Positions 24,376 to 34,330 of a stretch of 58,340 nt of DNA are shown here, one piece after another. The stretch spans positions 1-58,340 of the forward strand of contig CANNDT010000017.1 in assembly GCA_947503365.1 (NCBI GenBank), given 5' to 3'. This DNA is from CANNDT01 sp945876205. GTDB lineage: Bacteria > Acidobacteriota > Vicinamibacteria > Vicinamibacterales > UBA2999. How positions within the stretch are numbered: position 1 is the first letter of the stretch; every line of letters starts with the position of its first letter. The position numbers and the translations under genes are program-made. The notes beneath the pieces are model-generated. The model was not told the DNA's origin. It saw nothing but the letters and a program-made list of their open reading frames with translations, and searched no databases.

Positions 24376-25784
24376 GCGAACTGCGCCTCACGGTGAAGTG
24401 GATCGCCGACGCGGTCGGCGGCCGGATGGTGTCGGGTGAGCCCGATCAGGTGGTAGGTCACGTCACCACGGATTCGCGCGCACTCCGGCCCGGCGATCTT
24501 TTCGTGGCGCTGCGCGGAGCGCGGTTCGACGGGCATGAGTTCGTTGGCGACGTGCTGAGCCGGGGCGCCGCGGGCGCGATCGTGGAGGCGCTGGCGGACC
24601 GTAAAGGTCCGCCCCGCATCGCGCAAGCTGCCGCGGTCATAGAGGTTGGCGATACGACCAAGGCGCTGCAGGACCTGGCGCACGCCGTACGGAAGGCGTC
24701 GGGAACGCGTGTCGTCGCGATCACCGGCAGCGCGGGTAAGACGACGACGAAGGAAACGATCGCGGAATTTCTGTCGGCGCGGTTTCGCGTCGTGAAGAAC
24801 AAGGGGAATCTGAACAATCACATCGGGTTGCCGCTGTCGCTGATGCAGCTTCGCGAACAGCCAGACGTTGCCGTCATGGAACTTGGGATGAATCACGCCG
24901 GGGAGATCAGTACGCTCGTCGCCATCGCCGAGCCGGAGGTGCGCGTCTGGACGAACGTCGGCGACGCGCACATCGGATTCTTCGATTCGACCGACGCGAT
25001 TGCTGATGCGAAGGCGGAGATTCTCGAGAGCGCCGGTCCATCCCACGTGCTGGTCTGCAACGCCGACGACCCGCGTGTGATGACACGATCTGCCGGCTTC
25101 GCCGGACGCACGCTGACGTTCGGCATGTCCGAGGGCGCAACGGTTCGCGCGACGGCCGTCGAAGACCTGGGGCTCGACGGGATGCGCGCGCACGTGACGA
25201 CATCGGCGGGCGAGATCGACCTGCACACCCCGCTCCTCGGACGCGGCAACCTCGCCAACGTACTGGCGGCGACCGCCGTGGCCGTTGACTTCGGTGTCGG
25301 CCTTGCCGAGATCGCCGCGGCGGCGTCGCGGCTGACGCCATCGGATCGCCGCGGCGCTGTGCGGCGGTTGCGCGACCGGATCACGCTGATCGACGACTCC
25401 TACAACTCGAGCCCGAGCGCGCTGAAGCGCGCGCTCGAGGTGCTCGCGCACGAGACGCGCGCGGCGCGAAAAGTGGCGGTCCTCGGCGAGATGCTCGAGC
25501 TCGGGGAGCACTCGACGGACCTGCACCGCCAGTCGGGACGCGCCGCCGCCGCCGCGGGTGTTGACCTGCTGTTTGCGATCGGTGGCCTGCCGGCGCGTGC
25601 GCTGGCGGATGCCGCCGTCACGGCGGGAATGCCGCCGACCGCCGTCAATTATTTCGAGAGCAGCGACGCGGCGGCCGCTGCGGCCGCGGCATCAATCAAG
25701 CCGGGCGACGTCGTTCTCGTCAAAGGCTCTCGCGGCACGCGCACCGACGTGGTGGCCGACCGCATCGCGGCGGAACACGCCTGA
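24372..25784 (+). CDS. murF: UDP-MurNAc-tripeptide:D-Ala-D-Ala ligase MurF
   Basis: MurF attaches D-Ala-D-Ala to complete the pentapeptide. The 470-residue protein has TDSRALRPGDLFVALRG at the N-terminus, the P-loop ITGSAGKTTTKE, NKGNLNNHIGLPLSL and LIDDSYNSSPSALKRALE. In the first domain, residues 74-81 (LADRKGPP) come from a stem-loop repeat at 24593-24613 and look like a small loop insertion compared with other MurF proteins as I recall them. The GTG start overlaps murE, and the stop shares a base with the mraY ATG (TGATG). Confidence 0.95.
   Translation: MSELRLTVKWIADAVGGRMVSGEPDQVVGHVTTDSRALRPGDLFVALRGARFDGHEFVGDVLSRGAAGAIVEALADRKGPPRIAQAAAVIEVGDTTKALQDLAHAVRKASGTRVVAITGSAGKTTTKETIAEFLSARFRVVKNKGNLNNHIGLPLSLMQLREQPDVAVMELGMNHAGEISTLVAIAEPEVRVWTNVGDAHIGFFDSTDAIADAKAEILESAGPSHVLVCNADDPRVMTRSAGFAGRTLTFGMSEGATVRATAVEDLGLDGMRAHVTTSAGEIDLHTPLLGRGNLANVLAATAVAVDFGVGLAEIAAAASRLTPSDRRGAVRRLRDRITLIDDSYNSSPSALKRALEVLAHETRAARKVAVLGEMLELGEHSTDLHRQSGRAAAAAGVDLLFAIGGLPARALADAAVTAGMPPTAVNYFESSDAAAAAAAASIKPGDVVLVKGSRGTRTDVVADRIAAEHA
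24593..24613. repeat. GTAAA-loop stem-loop repeat inside murF
   Basis: GGCGGACC (24593-24600) and GGTCCGCC (24606-24613) form a perfect 8-bp stem around GTAAA, followed by CCGCAT. The same plan (stem, GTAAA-like loop, GCCGCA tail) occurs at 28421, 57277 and 57585, which lie between or at the edges of genes. Here it is translated within MurF. Confidence 0.75.
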
Positions 25785-26875
25785 TGCTGTATTACCTGCT
25801 GCCGCCACTCTCGCCGATGTTTGGCGTGCTCAACGTCACGCGCTACATCACGTTCCGCACGGCGGCGGCCAGCCTCACCGCGCTGCTCATCAGCCTCGTC
25901 TTCGGCCCCTGGCTGATTCGCAAGCTCCGCGATTTTCAGATCGGACAGATCATCCGGCAGGAGGGGCCGCAGTCGCACCGCGCCAAGGCCGGGACGCCGA
26001 CGATGGGCGGGCTGTTGATCCTGACGGCGGCGGTCGTGCCGACGCTGCTCTGGGCCGATCTCGCCAACCCCTACATCTGGATTGCCGTGCTGGCGACGCT
26101 TGGATTCGGCGCCGTTGGTTTTGCCGACGACTACCTCAAGATCGTCCGCCGCTCGCATCACGGATTGATCCCCCGCTACAAGATGGGGCTGCAGATCATC
26201 GTCGCGCTCGGCGTGGGTATCGCGCTGCTCGTGCTGGCGGAACAGAACCCGCCGCTCTACAACACGCGGCTGATCTTTCCGTTTTTCAAGAATCTCATCC
26301 CCGACCTGGGATGGGGGTACGTGCCATTTGCGGCCTTCGTGCTGGTCGCCTGGACCAACGCGGTCAACCTGACGGATGGCCTCGACGGCCTGGCGATCAG
26401 CACGTTCGCCGTTGCCGCCGCCGCGCTCACGGCGCTGTCGTATGTCACGGGGCACGCGGTACTCGCGGACTACCTGCTGCTGGTGCGCTTCCCCCCGGCT
26501 GGGGAGCTGACGATCTTCTGCGGCGCACTCGTCGGCGCGAGCCTGGGGTTCCTCTGGTACAACTCGTACCCCGCCGAAATTTTCATGGGTGACGTCGGAT
26601 CGCTCGCGCTTGGCGGCGCGCTCGGTACGGTCGGCATCCTGATCAAGCAGGAGCTGCTGCTGCCGATCGTCGGCGGCATCTTCGTTCTCGAAGCCGCCTC
26701 CGTCGTCATTCAGGTGGGCTCGTTCAAGCTGACCGGCAAGCGCGTGTTCAAGATGTCGCCCATTCACCATCACTTCGAGCTCATTGGCTGGAGCGAGCCA
26801 AAGATCATCTCCAGGTTCCTGATCCTGGCGGTGATCTTCGCGCTCTTCAGCCTGACCTCGTTGAAGCTGCGGTGA
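25784..26875 (+). CDS. mraY: Phospho-MurNAc-pentapeptide transferase MraY
   Basis: MraY moves phospho-MurNAc-pentapeptide onto undecaprenyl phosphate, making lipid I. The 363-residue protein has ten hydrophobic segments and the three Asp/His active-site elements of the family: FADDYLK, NAVNLTDGLDGLA with GDVGSLALGG, and IHHHFE near the C-terminus. GTPTMGGLLIL in the first cytoplasmic loop is also typical. It overlaps murF by one base and is followed 4 nt later by murD. Confidence 0.96.
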   Translation: MLYYLLPPLSPMFGVLNVTRYITFRTAAASLTALLISLVFGPWLIRKLRDFQIGQIIRQEGPQSHRAKAGTPTMGGLLILTAAVVPTLLWADLANPYIWIAVLATLGFGAVGFADDYLKIVRRSHHGLIPRYKMGLQIIVALGVGIALLVLAEQNPPLYNTRLIFPFFKNLIPDLGWGYVPFAAFVLVAWTNAVNLTDGLDGLAISTFAVAAAALTALSYVTGHAVLADYLLLVRFPPAGELTIFCGALVGASLGFLWYNSYPAEIFMGDVGSLALGGALGTVGILIKQELLLPIVGGIFVLEAASVVIQVGSFKLTGKRVFKMSPIHHHFELIGWSEPKIISRFLILAVIFALFSLTSLKLR

Positions 26876-26879
26876 TGAC

Positions 26880-28238
26880 ATGGGCATTTTGTCGGTCGCT
26901 GGACGGCGGGTGGTGGTGGTCGGTGCGGCTCGAAGCGGTATCGCGGCGGCGGAATTGCTCGCACGGCGAGGCGCACGCGTGACGCTCAGCGAAACGCGCG
27001 ACTCGTTCGAGGGGATGGATCGCCTGCGCGCCGCCGGTGTGGTGCTCGAGCTCGGAGGACATCAGGCTCAGACATTCGAATCAGCGAACCTCGTGGTCGT
27101 GAGCCCGGGCGTGCCGCTCGATCAGCCGGCCCTCGACGCGGCGAGCGCACAAAACGTCGAAATCATCGGCGAGCTCGAGCTTGCGTCGCGATGGATCACA
27201 GGACGCGTCATCGCCATCACCGGCACAAAGGGCAAGTCGACGACGACGACGCTGGTGGGACGGATGCTGACGGCGGCGGGGAAGCACGTGCTGGTAGGCG
27301 GAAACATCGGCGTGCCGCTCAGTGCCCAGGTCGATCAGTCGACGCCCGACACGTTGCACGTGGTCGAGACGAGTAGCTTCCAGCTCGAGACGACGACCAC
27401 GTTTCATCCGTGGATCGCTGTCTGGCTGAACCTCGCGGATGACCATCTCGATCGGCATCCCACGTTCGAGGCCTACGCGTCCGCCAAGGCGCGCATCTTC
27501 GAGCGCCAGACCGGAGGCGACTGGCTGGTTGTGAATGCCGACGATCCGCGGGTCGTGCAGCGTGCAGCCCGGTCGGGCGCCACGCAGGTGCAGTTTTCAC
27601 TCGCCGGCGGCATCGGTGAGGGCTTCGTCGTCGATGGCGAATGGATCGTCAGGCGAACAGCCACCGGGGCCGAGCGGTTGTTGCCGCTGTCGTCGGTGGA
27701 ACTGACCGGACGCCACATGTTGAACAACGTTCTCGCGGCGACGGCCGTCGCATCGCTGGCCGGCGCATCAACGGACGCGATGGTCGTGGCGCTGCAGGGA
27801 TTCCACGGGCTCGAGCACGTGATGGAACCGGCGGGAGTGGTGGGCGGCGTGCGTTTCGTCAACGACTCGAAGGCGACCAACGTCGAGGCCGCGAAGCGGT
27901 CGATCGAGAGCTTCGATCGCGGGGTCGTCGCGATTGTCGGTGGACGCTTCAAGGGCGGCGACTTCGGCGAGCTGCGCGAGCCGATGTCGAAGCGGGGCAC
28001 GGCGGTCGTGGCGATTGGCGAGGCGGCGCCGCTGGTTCGCGCCGCGCTCGAAGGCACCGTGCCGGTAATCGAGGCCCGGTCGATGCGCGAGGCGGTGCAG
28101 CGTGCGAACGAAGCGGCGCAGCCGGACGGAGTGGTAGTGCTCGCGCCGGCGTGCTCGAGTTTTGACTGGTTCCGCGATTACGCGGAACGCGGACGGGTGT
28201 TCAAGGAGGAGGTCGCGCGGTTGTCACGCGAGGGCTGA
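26880..28238 (+). CDS. murD: UDP-MurNAc-L-Ala:D-Glu ligase MurD
   Basis: MurD adds D-glutamate to UDP-MurNAc-L-alanine. The 452-residue protein has the Rossmann-like start VVVVGAARSGIAAAELL, the P-loop ITGTKGKSTTT near residues 113-123, NLADDHLDRHPTFEAYASAK and the C-terminal DSKATNVEAAKRSIESF with LAPACSSFDWFRDYAERG. The final codons (Arg-Glu-Gly-stop) lie in the left arm and loop of a stem-loop repeat, so the stop codon is supplied by the repeat. The next dcw gene is 350 bp away, the only long break in the cluster. Confidence 0.95.
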   Translation: MGILSVAGRRVVVVGAARSGIAAAELLARRGARVTLSETRDSFEGMDRLRAAGVVLELGGHQAQTFESANLVVVSPGVPLDQPALDAASAQNVEIIGELELASRWITGRVIAITGTKGKSTTTTLVGRMLTAAGKHVLVGGNIGVPLSAQVDQSTPDTLHVVETSSFQLETTTTFHPWIAVWLNLADDHLDRHPTFEAYASAKARIFERQTGGDWLVVNADDPRVVQRAARSGATQVQFSLAGGIGEGFVVDGEWIVRRTATGAERLLPLSSVELTGRHMLNNVLAATAVASLAGASTDAMVVALQGFHGLEHVMEPAGVVGGVRFVNDSKATNVEAAKRSIESFDRGVVAIVGGRFKGGDFGELREPMSKRGTAVVAIGEAAPLVRAALEGTVPVIEARSMREAVQRANEAAQPDGVVVLAPACSSFDWFRDYAERGRVFKEEVARLSREG

Positions 28239-28248
28239 AGCCCTCGCG
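28227..28248. repeat. TGAA-loop hairpin repeat at the murD end
   Basis: CGCGAGGGC (28227-28235), loop TGAA, and GCCCTCGCG (28240-28248) form a perfect 9-bp hairpin followed by CTACACGG. A sister copy at 39255-39276 has T in place of A in the left arm and the matching A in the right arm. The murD stop TGA is within this element. Confidence 0.8.
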
Positions 28249-28446
28249 CTACACGGTGTCCTGCAGAGCGCAGGTTTGAGCCTGCGCGGGGCGTGAGTGG
28301 TGAGCAGTCGTCAGTCGGTTGTGCGGATGGGAGCCTACCGCTGGGAACGCAGACGACCCCTGTCTGCGAGGTTGGTGTCCTATCCCGCTGCCGGCTGATG
28401 ACTGCTGACCACTTTACGCCGCGGACCGTCAAAGGTCCGCGCCGCA
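28249..28446. repeat. Hairpin-rich intergenic block, murD side
   Basis: No open frame of note is seen. Four elements lie in series. GCGCAGG/CCTGCGC (28268-28287) has a TTTGAG loop. A 22-bp imperfect inverted repeat (28297-28318 with 28391-28412, three mismatches, GTGGTGAGCAGTC core) encloses a perfect 7-bp hairpin CGCAGAC/GTCTGCG (28348-28368). GCGGACC/GGTCCGC (28421-28440) is a copy of the GTAAA-type repeat with loop GTCAAA and tail GCCGCA. The block looks like successive repeat insertions between murD and ftsW. Confidence 0.7.
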
Positions 28447-28553
28447 GATCCTAGTCGATCTGCGAAAGCGCGCGCAGGTGGAACCCGGAGGCGCCACCTT
28501 GCTTAGCAGCCCGGGTTACGGCCCCTGCTAATCACGGGTGGAATCCGGCGCGC
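28443..28553 (+). ncRNA. Candidate structured RNA upstream of ftsW
   Basis: Three hairpins follow each other: CGCAGATC/GATCTGCG (28443-28464, 8 bp), AGGTGG/CCACCT (28476-28499, 6 bp) and TTAGCAG/CTGCTAA (28503-28531, 7 bp). The loop of the second holds AACCCGG (28482-28488) and the loop of the third holds its exact complement CCGGGTT (28511-28517), so a kissing interaction is possible. GCGCGC at 28468 and at 28548 could close the last two hairpins into one domain. It ends 35 bp before ftsW and matches no riboswitch class I could recognise. It could also be repeat remains. Confidence 0.4.
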
Positions 28554-28588
28554 AAGAGAAGTGTCGGGCTCAACAGTAAAGAACTTTA

Positions 28589-29692
28589 ATGGCGAGAAAA
28601 CTCAAATCTGACCGGGTCCTGTTCACCGCGACGCTCCTGCTCGTGTGCGCGAGCATCGTCATGGTCTACAGCGCCTCGGCGCTGGTGGCGCTCGAGCGCT
28701 TCCAGCAGCCCTATCTCTTCGTCACCAAGCAGGCGCTCTGGGCGGTGCTGGGGATCGCCGTGCTCGCCATCACCATGCGCATCGACTACCGCACCTACCG
28801 CAACGAGAAGTTCGTGTGGGCGCTCCTGGGGCTGGTCGCGTTGATGCTCGTCGGCGTCCTCTTCAGTCGCCCGGTGAACGGCACGCGCCGCTGGTTCTCG
28901 GTCGCCGGCTTCGGCGTGCAGCCGTCGGAGCTGGCAAAGATCGGTTGCGTGCTCTTCACGGCGCTGATCCTCGAAAAGCGCCGTCACCGCATCGACGACC
29001 TGGCGTATTCCCTCATGCCGATCGCCATCGTGGTCGGCGGGTTGGTCGGCCTGATCCTGCTCCAGCCCGACTTCGGCACCGCGATGTCGCTGCTGCTGGT
29101 GGTCGCGATGATGGTCTTCGCGGCTGGCCTTCACTACAAATATTTCATCGGCTCGGTGCTGTGCGCGCTCCCCGCGCTCTACCTCGTGTTGGTCAGCGCG
29201 CCCTATCGCCGCCGCCGCCTGATGGCGTTCTGGGATCCGTGGGCCGATCCGCTCGGCGATGGTTTTCAGATCATCCAGTCGCTCATCGCGGTCGGGACGG
29301 GCGGCGTCTTCGGCCGAGGGTTGATGGCGGGCGTACAGAAGTTGTTCTACCTGCCCGAGCCGCACACCGACTTCATCTTCGCCGTCGTCGGCGAAGAGCT
29401 CGGCATCATCGGCGCCTCCGGCATCCTGATCTGCTTCTGCGTGATCGCGTGGCGCGGCCTGCGGATCTCGATGCGCGCCGAAGACACGTTCGGCTCGTTC
29501 GTGGCCCTCGGCCTGACCACGATGATCGCCGTGCAGGCGTTCGTGAACATGAGCGTCGTGCTCGGACTGATGCCGACCAAAGGCATTCCGCTGCCGCTCA
29601 TGAGTTTTGGCGGGTCGTCGCTCCTGATGAACCTGCTGGGAATGGGAGTGCTGTTGAACATCTCGCAGCACGAGTCCGCCGAAGCGCGATGA
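28589..29692 (+). CDS. ftsW: Septal peptidoglycan glycosyltransferase FtsW
   Basis: FtsW is the SEDS-family polymerase that works with FtsI at the septum. The 367-residue protein has about ten membrane segments. Family motifs include MVYSASALVALERF, NGTRRWFSVAGFGVQPSELAKI, LLQPDFGTAMSLLLV and the C-terminal LPLMSFGGSSLLMNLLGMGVLLNI. The conserved Asp of the long periplasmic loop lies within EPHTDFIFAVVGEELG. It starts 350 bp after murD and its stop is directly followed by the murG ATG, so the second half of the cluster may have its own leader. Confidence 0.95.
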   Translation: MARKLKSDRVLFTATLLLVCASIVMVYSASALVALERFQQPYLFVTKQALWAVLGIAVLAITMRIDYRTYRNEKFVWALLGLVALMLVGVLFSRPVNGTRRWFSVAGFGVQPSELAKIGCVLFTALILEKRRHRIDDLAYSLMPIAIVVGGLVGLILLQPDFGTAMSLLLVVAMMVFAAGLHYKYFIGSVLCALPALYLVLVSAPYRRRRLMAFWDPWADPLGDGFQIIQSLIAVGTGGVFGRGLMAGVQKLFYLPEPHTDFIFAVVGEELGIIGASGILICFCVIAWRGLRISMRAEDTFGSFVALGLTTMIAVQAFVNMSVVLGLMPTKGIPLPLMSFGGSSLLMNLLGMGVLLNISQHESAEAR

Positions 29693-30809
29693 ATGGCGTT
29701 ATCAGTGCTGATTGCTGGCGGAGGAACGGGCGGGCACTTGTTTCCGGGCATCGCGGTCGCGCGCGAGCTCATGTCGCGCGTGCCGGACGCCCAGGTGACG
29801 TTCGTTGGCACGGCCGCGGGCCTCGAGGCGCGGGTCGTCCCGCGCGAAGGCTTCACGCTCGACGTGATCCGCAGCGCGGGACTCAAGGGCAAGTCACTGC
29901 AGTCGCTCGCGCGTGGGGTCGCGCTGCTGCCGCTCAGCGCCCTCGACGCCGCGCAGGTGATTTCGAGACGGCGGCCGTCGGTCGTGATTGGCGTCGGCGG
30001 CTACAGCTCGGGACCGGTGGTGCTGCTCGCGGCGTTGCGCGGCATCCCGACGCTACTGATGGAACAGAACGCGATGCCCGGCATGACCAACCGGCTGCTG
30101 GCGCCGGTCGTCAACGCCGCGGCGGTCACGTATCAGGAGGCGGTTCGATTCTTCGGTGGCAAGTCGTTCGTGTCGGGCAACCCGGTGAGGCCGGAATTCT
30201 TCCAGAACGAGGGGGCACATGGTCATGACATTGGCACCCCATCGCGCAGGCGCGATGGGGACCCCGCACTCAGGCCGCCAGGAGCGGCTCGGGTCCTAGT
30301 CTTTGGCGGCTCTCAGGGCGCGCACGCGATCAACCTGGCCATGGTGGAGGCGGCGTCGCGGCTGGCAGCCGCCGCACCTCGAATGGCAATCACGCACCAG
30401 ACAGGGGAACGCGATCTGGAAATGGTCCGCGACGGCTACCGGCGCGCAGGACTCGAAGCCCGCGTCGAACCGTTCCTCTTCGAGATGGATCGGGAGATGA
30501 AGTCAGCCGACGTCGTCGTCTGCCGCGCGGGGGCGACGACGTTGGCGGAGCTGACGGCGTCGGGAACGGCGTCGATTCTCATCCCGCTGCCGACGGCGAC
30601 CGACGATCACCAGCGCAAGAACGCGCTGGCGCTCGTCTCGCACGGAGCGGCGCAGATGATCGAGCAGCGCGAGCTCGCCGGCGATCGGTTGTCGTCGGAG
30701 ATCGTCGCGCTGGTCGGCGACCCGGAGCGGCGGCGGCGGCTCAGCGATGCCGCGCGGCGGCTGGCGAGGCCTGACGCCGCGAAGACGATCGTCGACAGGA
30801 TTCTGGCAC

Positions 30810-30820
<11 letters not shown>
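29693..30820 (+). CDS. murG: Lipid II synthase MurG, with repeat-encoded linker
   Basis: MurG transfers GlcNAc to lipid I to make lipid II on the inner membrane face. The 375-residue GT-B enzyme has IAGGGTGGHLFPGIAVA, GVGGYSSGPVVLLA, EQNAMPGMTNRLLA, VFGGSQGAHAIN and CRAGATTLAELTASG. Between the two domains (about residues 173-197) is a longer than usual linker, GAHGHDIGTPSRRRDGDPAL, written partly by a perfect palindrome at 30237-30260. Insertion in the flexible linker should not harm either domain. murC overlaps its end by 11 nt. Confidence 0.94.
30237..30260. repeat. Perfect palindrome inside murG
   Basis: CCCCATCGCGC (30237-30247) and GCGCGATGGGG (30250-30260) form an 11-bp perfect stem around AG. 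The element is in frame and encodes TPSRRRDGD in the inter-domain linker of MurG. Its size and placement resemble protein-coding palindromic elements such as those of Rickettsia. Confidence 0.85.
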
Positions 30821-32212
<1,392 letters not shown>

Positions 32213-32213
<1 letters not shown>

Positions 32214-33061
32214 TGCCGATTCCTGCACCTTCGGACAAGCGCTTCCGCCGCGCGCACGTCAGTCCGACCCGCAAGCGCGGGCGGTGGGACGTCTCGTGGA
32301 AGCGCATCGCCCATATATCCGTGGTGACGGCGTTCGTGGGGTACGCCTGTTACCGGGGGGTCGACGTCCTGCTGGCGACCGACGCGCTGACCGTGACGCG
32401 CATCACCGTGAGCGGCAACACCAAGCTCTCGCGCGGCGAAGTCGTGGCGCTGCTCGACGGCATGCGCGGCAGGAACATGGTGTTCCTCGACCTGGAAGAC
32501 TGGCGGCGGAAGCTGACCGGGTCGCCCTGGGTTGCCGACGCCGCGCTGCGGCGCGTCCTGCCAGGCACCGTGGACGTGTTCATCTCGGAGCGCCTGCCGA
32601 TGGGCATCGCGCGGATCGCCGATGCTCTGTATCTCATCGACGAACACGGCGTGATCATCGACGAGTTCGGGCCCAACTACGCCGACTTCGACCTGCCCAT
32701 CGTTGATGGCCTGTCAGGCGCGCCGCAGGACGGCGGCGCGCTCATCGACGACGCCCGCGCGGCGCTGGCGGCCAAGCTCCTCGCGTCCGTCCGGGATCAT
32801 CCCGGGCTCGCCAAGCGCGTCTCGCAGATCGACGTCAGCGACCAGCGCGACGTCGTGGTGATCCTCAAGGGCGACACCGCGATGGTGCGTGTCGGCGAAG
32901 ACCAGTTCGCCGAGCGGCTGCAGTCGTACCTCGACCTCTCTCCGGCGCTGCGCGAGAGGGTTCCGGATATCGATTACGTGGACCTGCGGTTCGACGAGCG
33001 CGTCTATGTCAGGCCTCAGGGATCAGGGTCCAGGGCTCAGAAAAAGGTGGGAGGCGGCTAA
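32213..33061 (+). CDS. ftsQ: Cell division protein FtsQ
   Basis: FtsQ links cytoplasmic division proteins to the FtsBL complex. The 282-residue protein has a basic cytoplasmic part, one membrane segment (about 34-53), a POTRA domain (VTRITVSGNTKLSRGEVVALLDGMRGRNMVFLDLEDWRRKL) and the FtsQ/DivIB beta domain with SPWVADAALRRVLPGTVDVFISERLPMG. The C-terminal tail after VDLRFDERVYVRP is encoded by TCAGG-type tandem units and is probably disordered. ftsA begins directly after the stop. Confidence 0.92.
33009..33040. repeat. TCAGG-type short tandem units in the ftsQ tail
   Basis: Units related to TCAGGG occur at 33009, 33016, 33023 and, less exactly, 33031 and 33037. They write the tail residues RPQGSGSRAQ. 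This kind of degenerate TCAGGG run is usually found between genes, so the ftsQ coding region seems to have run into a repeat. Confidence 0.6.
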
Positions 33062-33062
33062 T

Positions 33063-34295
33063 TTGGCTCGAAAAGAGCGGTATCTGGTGGGACTCGACGT
33101 CGGCACGTCGAGTGTCTGCGCGGTCGTGGGCGAGAGCCACGACGATGGCAGCCTCGACATCGTCGGCATCGGCGTCGCGGAATCACGCGGCATCAAGCGG
33201 GGTGTCGTCGTGAACCTCGAGGCCGCGGTCGACTCGATCAAGAAGGCGATCGAGGAAGCCGAGCTGATGGCCGGCATCGAGATCGATTCGGTGCACCTGG
33301 CACTGTCGGGACCTCACATCAAGGGGTTCAACAGCCGCGGCGTCATCGCCGTTGCCGGCAAGAACCGCGAGATCACGCGCGACGACGTCCGGCGGGCGAT
33401 CGACGCGGCCAAGGCGGTGGCGCTGCCGACGGGACGCGAGATCCTCCACGTCCTGCCGCAGGACTTCGTCGTCGACGAGCAGGACGGCATCGGCGCGCCG
33501 GTCGGCATGACGGGTGCACGTCTCGAGGTCAACGTGCACGTCGTGACCGGTGCCACCTCCTCGACTCAGAACATCGTCGCGTGCGTCAACCGTGCGGGCG
33601 TGGCCGTGGTTGACACCGTGATCGAACAACTCGCGGCGTCGGATGCGGTGCTGACCCAGGACGAGAGGGAGCTCGGCGTTGCGCTCGTGGACATCGGCGG
33701 CGGCACCGCTGGCCTGGCGATTTTCGAGCGCGGCAGCCTCTGGCACACGGCGGTCGTTCCCGTGGGCGGGGACCACTTTACCAACGACATCGCGGTCGGG
33801 CTGCGCACGCCGATTCCCGATGCGGAAAAGGTGAAGCGCAAGAACGGGTGTGCGCTTTCGTCGATGGTCGACGAGGACGAGACGATCGAGGTGGCGAGCG
33901 TCGGCGGACGCAAGCCCCGCCTGATGGCGCGGCGCATCCTGTCGGAGATTCTTCAGCCGAGGGCCGAGGAGATCTTCCACCTGGTGTGGGACGAAATTCG
34001 TCGTGCGGGGTACGAAAAATCGCTCAACTCGGGCATCGTCCTCACCGGCGGCGGGGCGATTCTCGAGGGGATGCCGGAGATCGCCGAACAGATATTCGAC
34101 CTGCCCATCCGGCGCGGCGTGCCGCTCGGCATTGGCGGTCTGGCGGATCACGTGAGCAGTCCGACGTTTGCGACGCCGGTGGGGCTGGTGCTCTATGCGC
34201 ACCGCAACCGGGTACCCGTGGCGGTGCGGGTCGGTGCCGGCGCATTCGGCCGCATGACCGGACGGTTGCGCGGAATCTTCAAGGAATTCTTTTAG
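33063..34295 (+). CDS. ftsA: Cell division protein FtsA
   Basis: FtsA is the actin-like anchor that ties FtsZ to the membrane. The 410-residue protein has the phosphate loops GLDVGTSSVCAVVGE and LVDIGGGTAGLAIF, the SHS2 (1C) domain with NREITRDDVRRAIDAAK, and the adenosine motif VLTGGGAILEGM. The C-terminal GRLRGIFKEFF is the amphipathic membrane helix. The TTG at 33063 is used because it follows the ftsQ stop by 1 nt and gives the family start; the open frame is 58 codons longer within ftsQ. ftsZ follows after 35 nt. Confidence 0.94.
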   Translation: MARKERYLVGLDVGTSSVCAVVGESHDDGSLDIVGIGVAESRGIKRGVVVNLEAAVDSIKKAIEEAELMAGIEIDSVHLALSGPHIKGFNSRGVIAVAGKNREITRDDVRRAIDAAKAVALPTGREILHVLPQDFVVDEQDGIGAPVGMTGARLEVNVHVVTGATSSTQNIVACVNRAGVAVVDTVIEQLAASDAVLTQDERELGVALVDIGGGTAGLAIFERGSLWHTAVVPVGGDHFTNDIAVGLRTPIPDAEKVKRKNGCALSSMVDEDETIEVASVGGRKPRLMARRILSEILQPRAEEIFHLVWDEIRRAGYEKSLNSGIVLTGGGAILEGMPEIAEQIFDLPIRRGVPLGIGGLADHVSSPTFATPVGLVLYAHRNRVPVAVRVGAGAFGRMTGRLRGIFKEFF

Positions 34296-34330
34296 GCGGG
34301 TCCGAAAGGACCAGCCCTACGGAGGACAGG

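Noticed and set aside
28477..28560. Cobalamin riboswitch look-alike (GGTGGAATCCGGCGCG)
   Set aside because: The GGTG-AATCC part resembles the B12 element, but the CCCGCAACTGT and later AGTCAGGA-like parts are missing and the downstream gene is ftsW.
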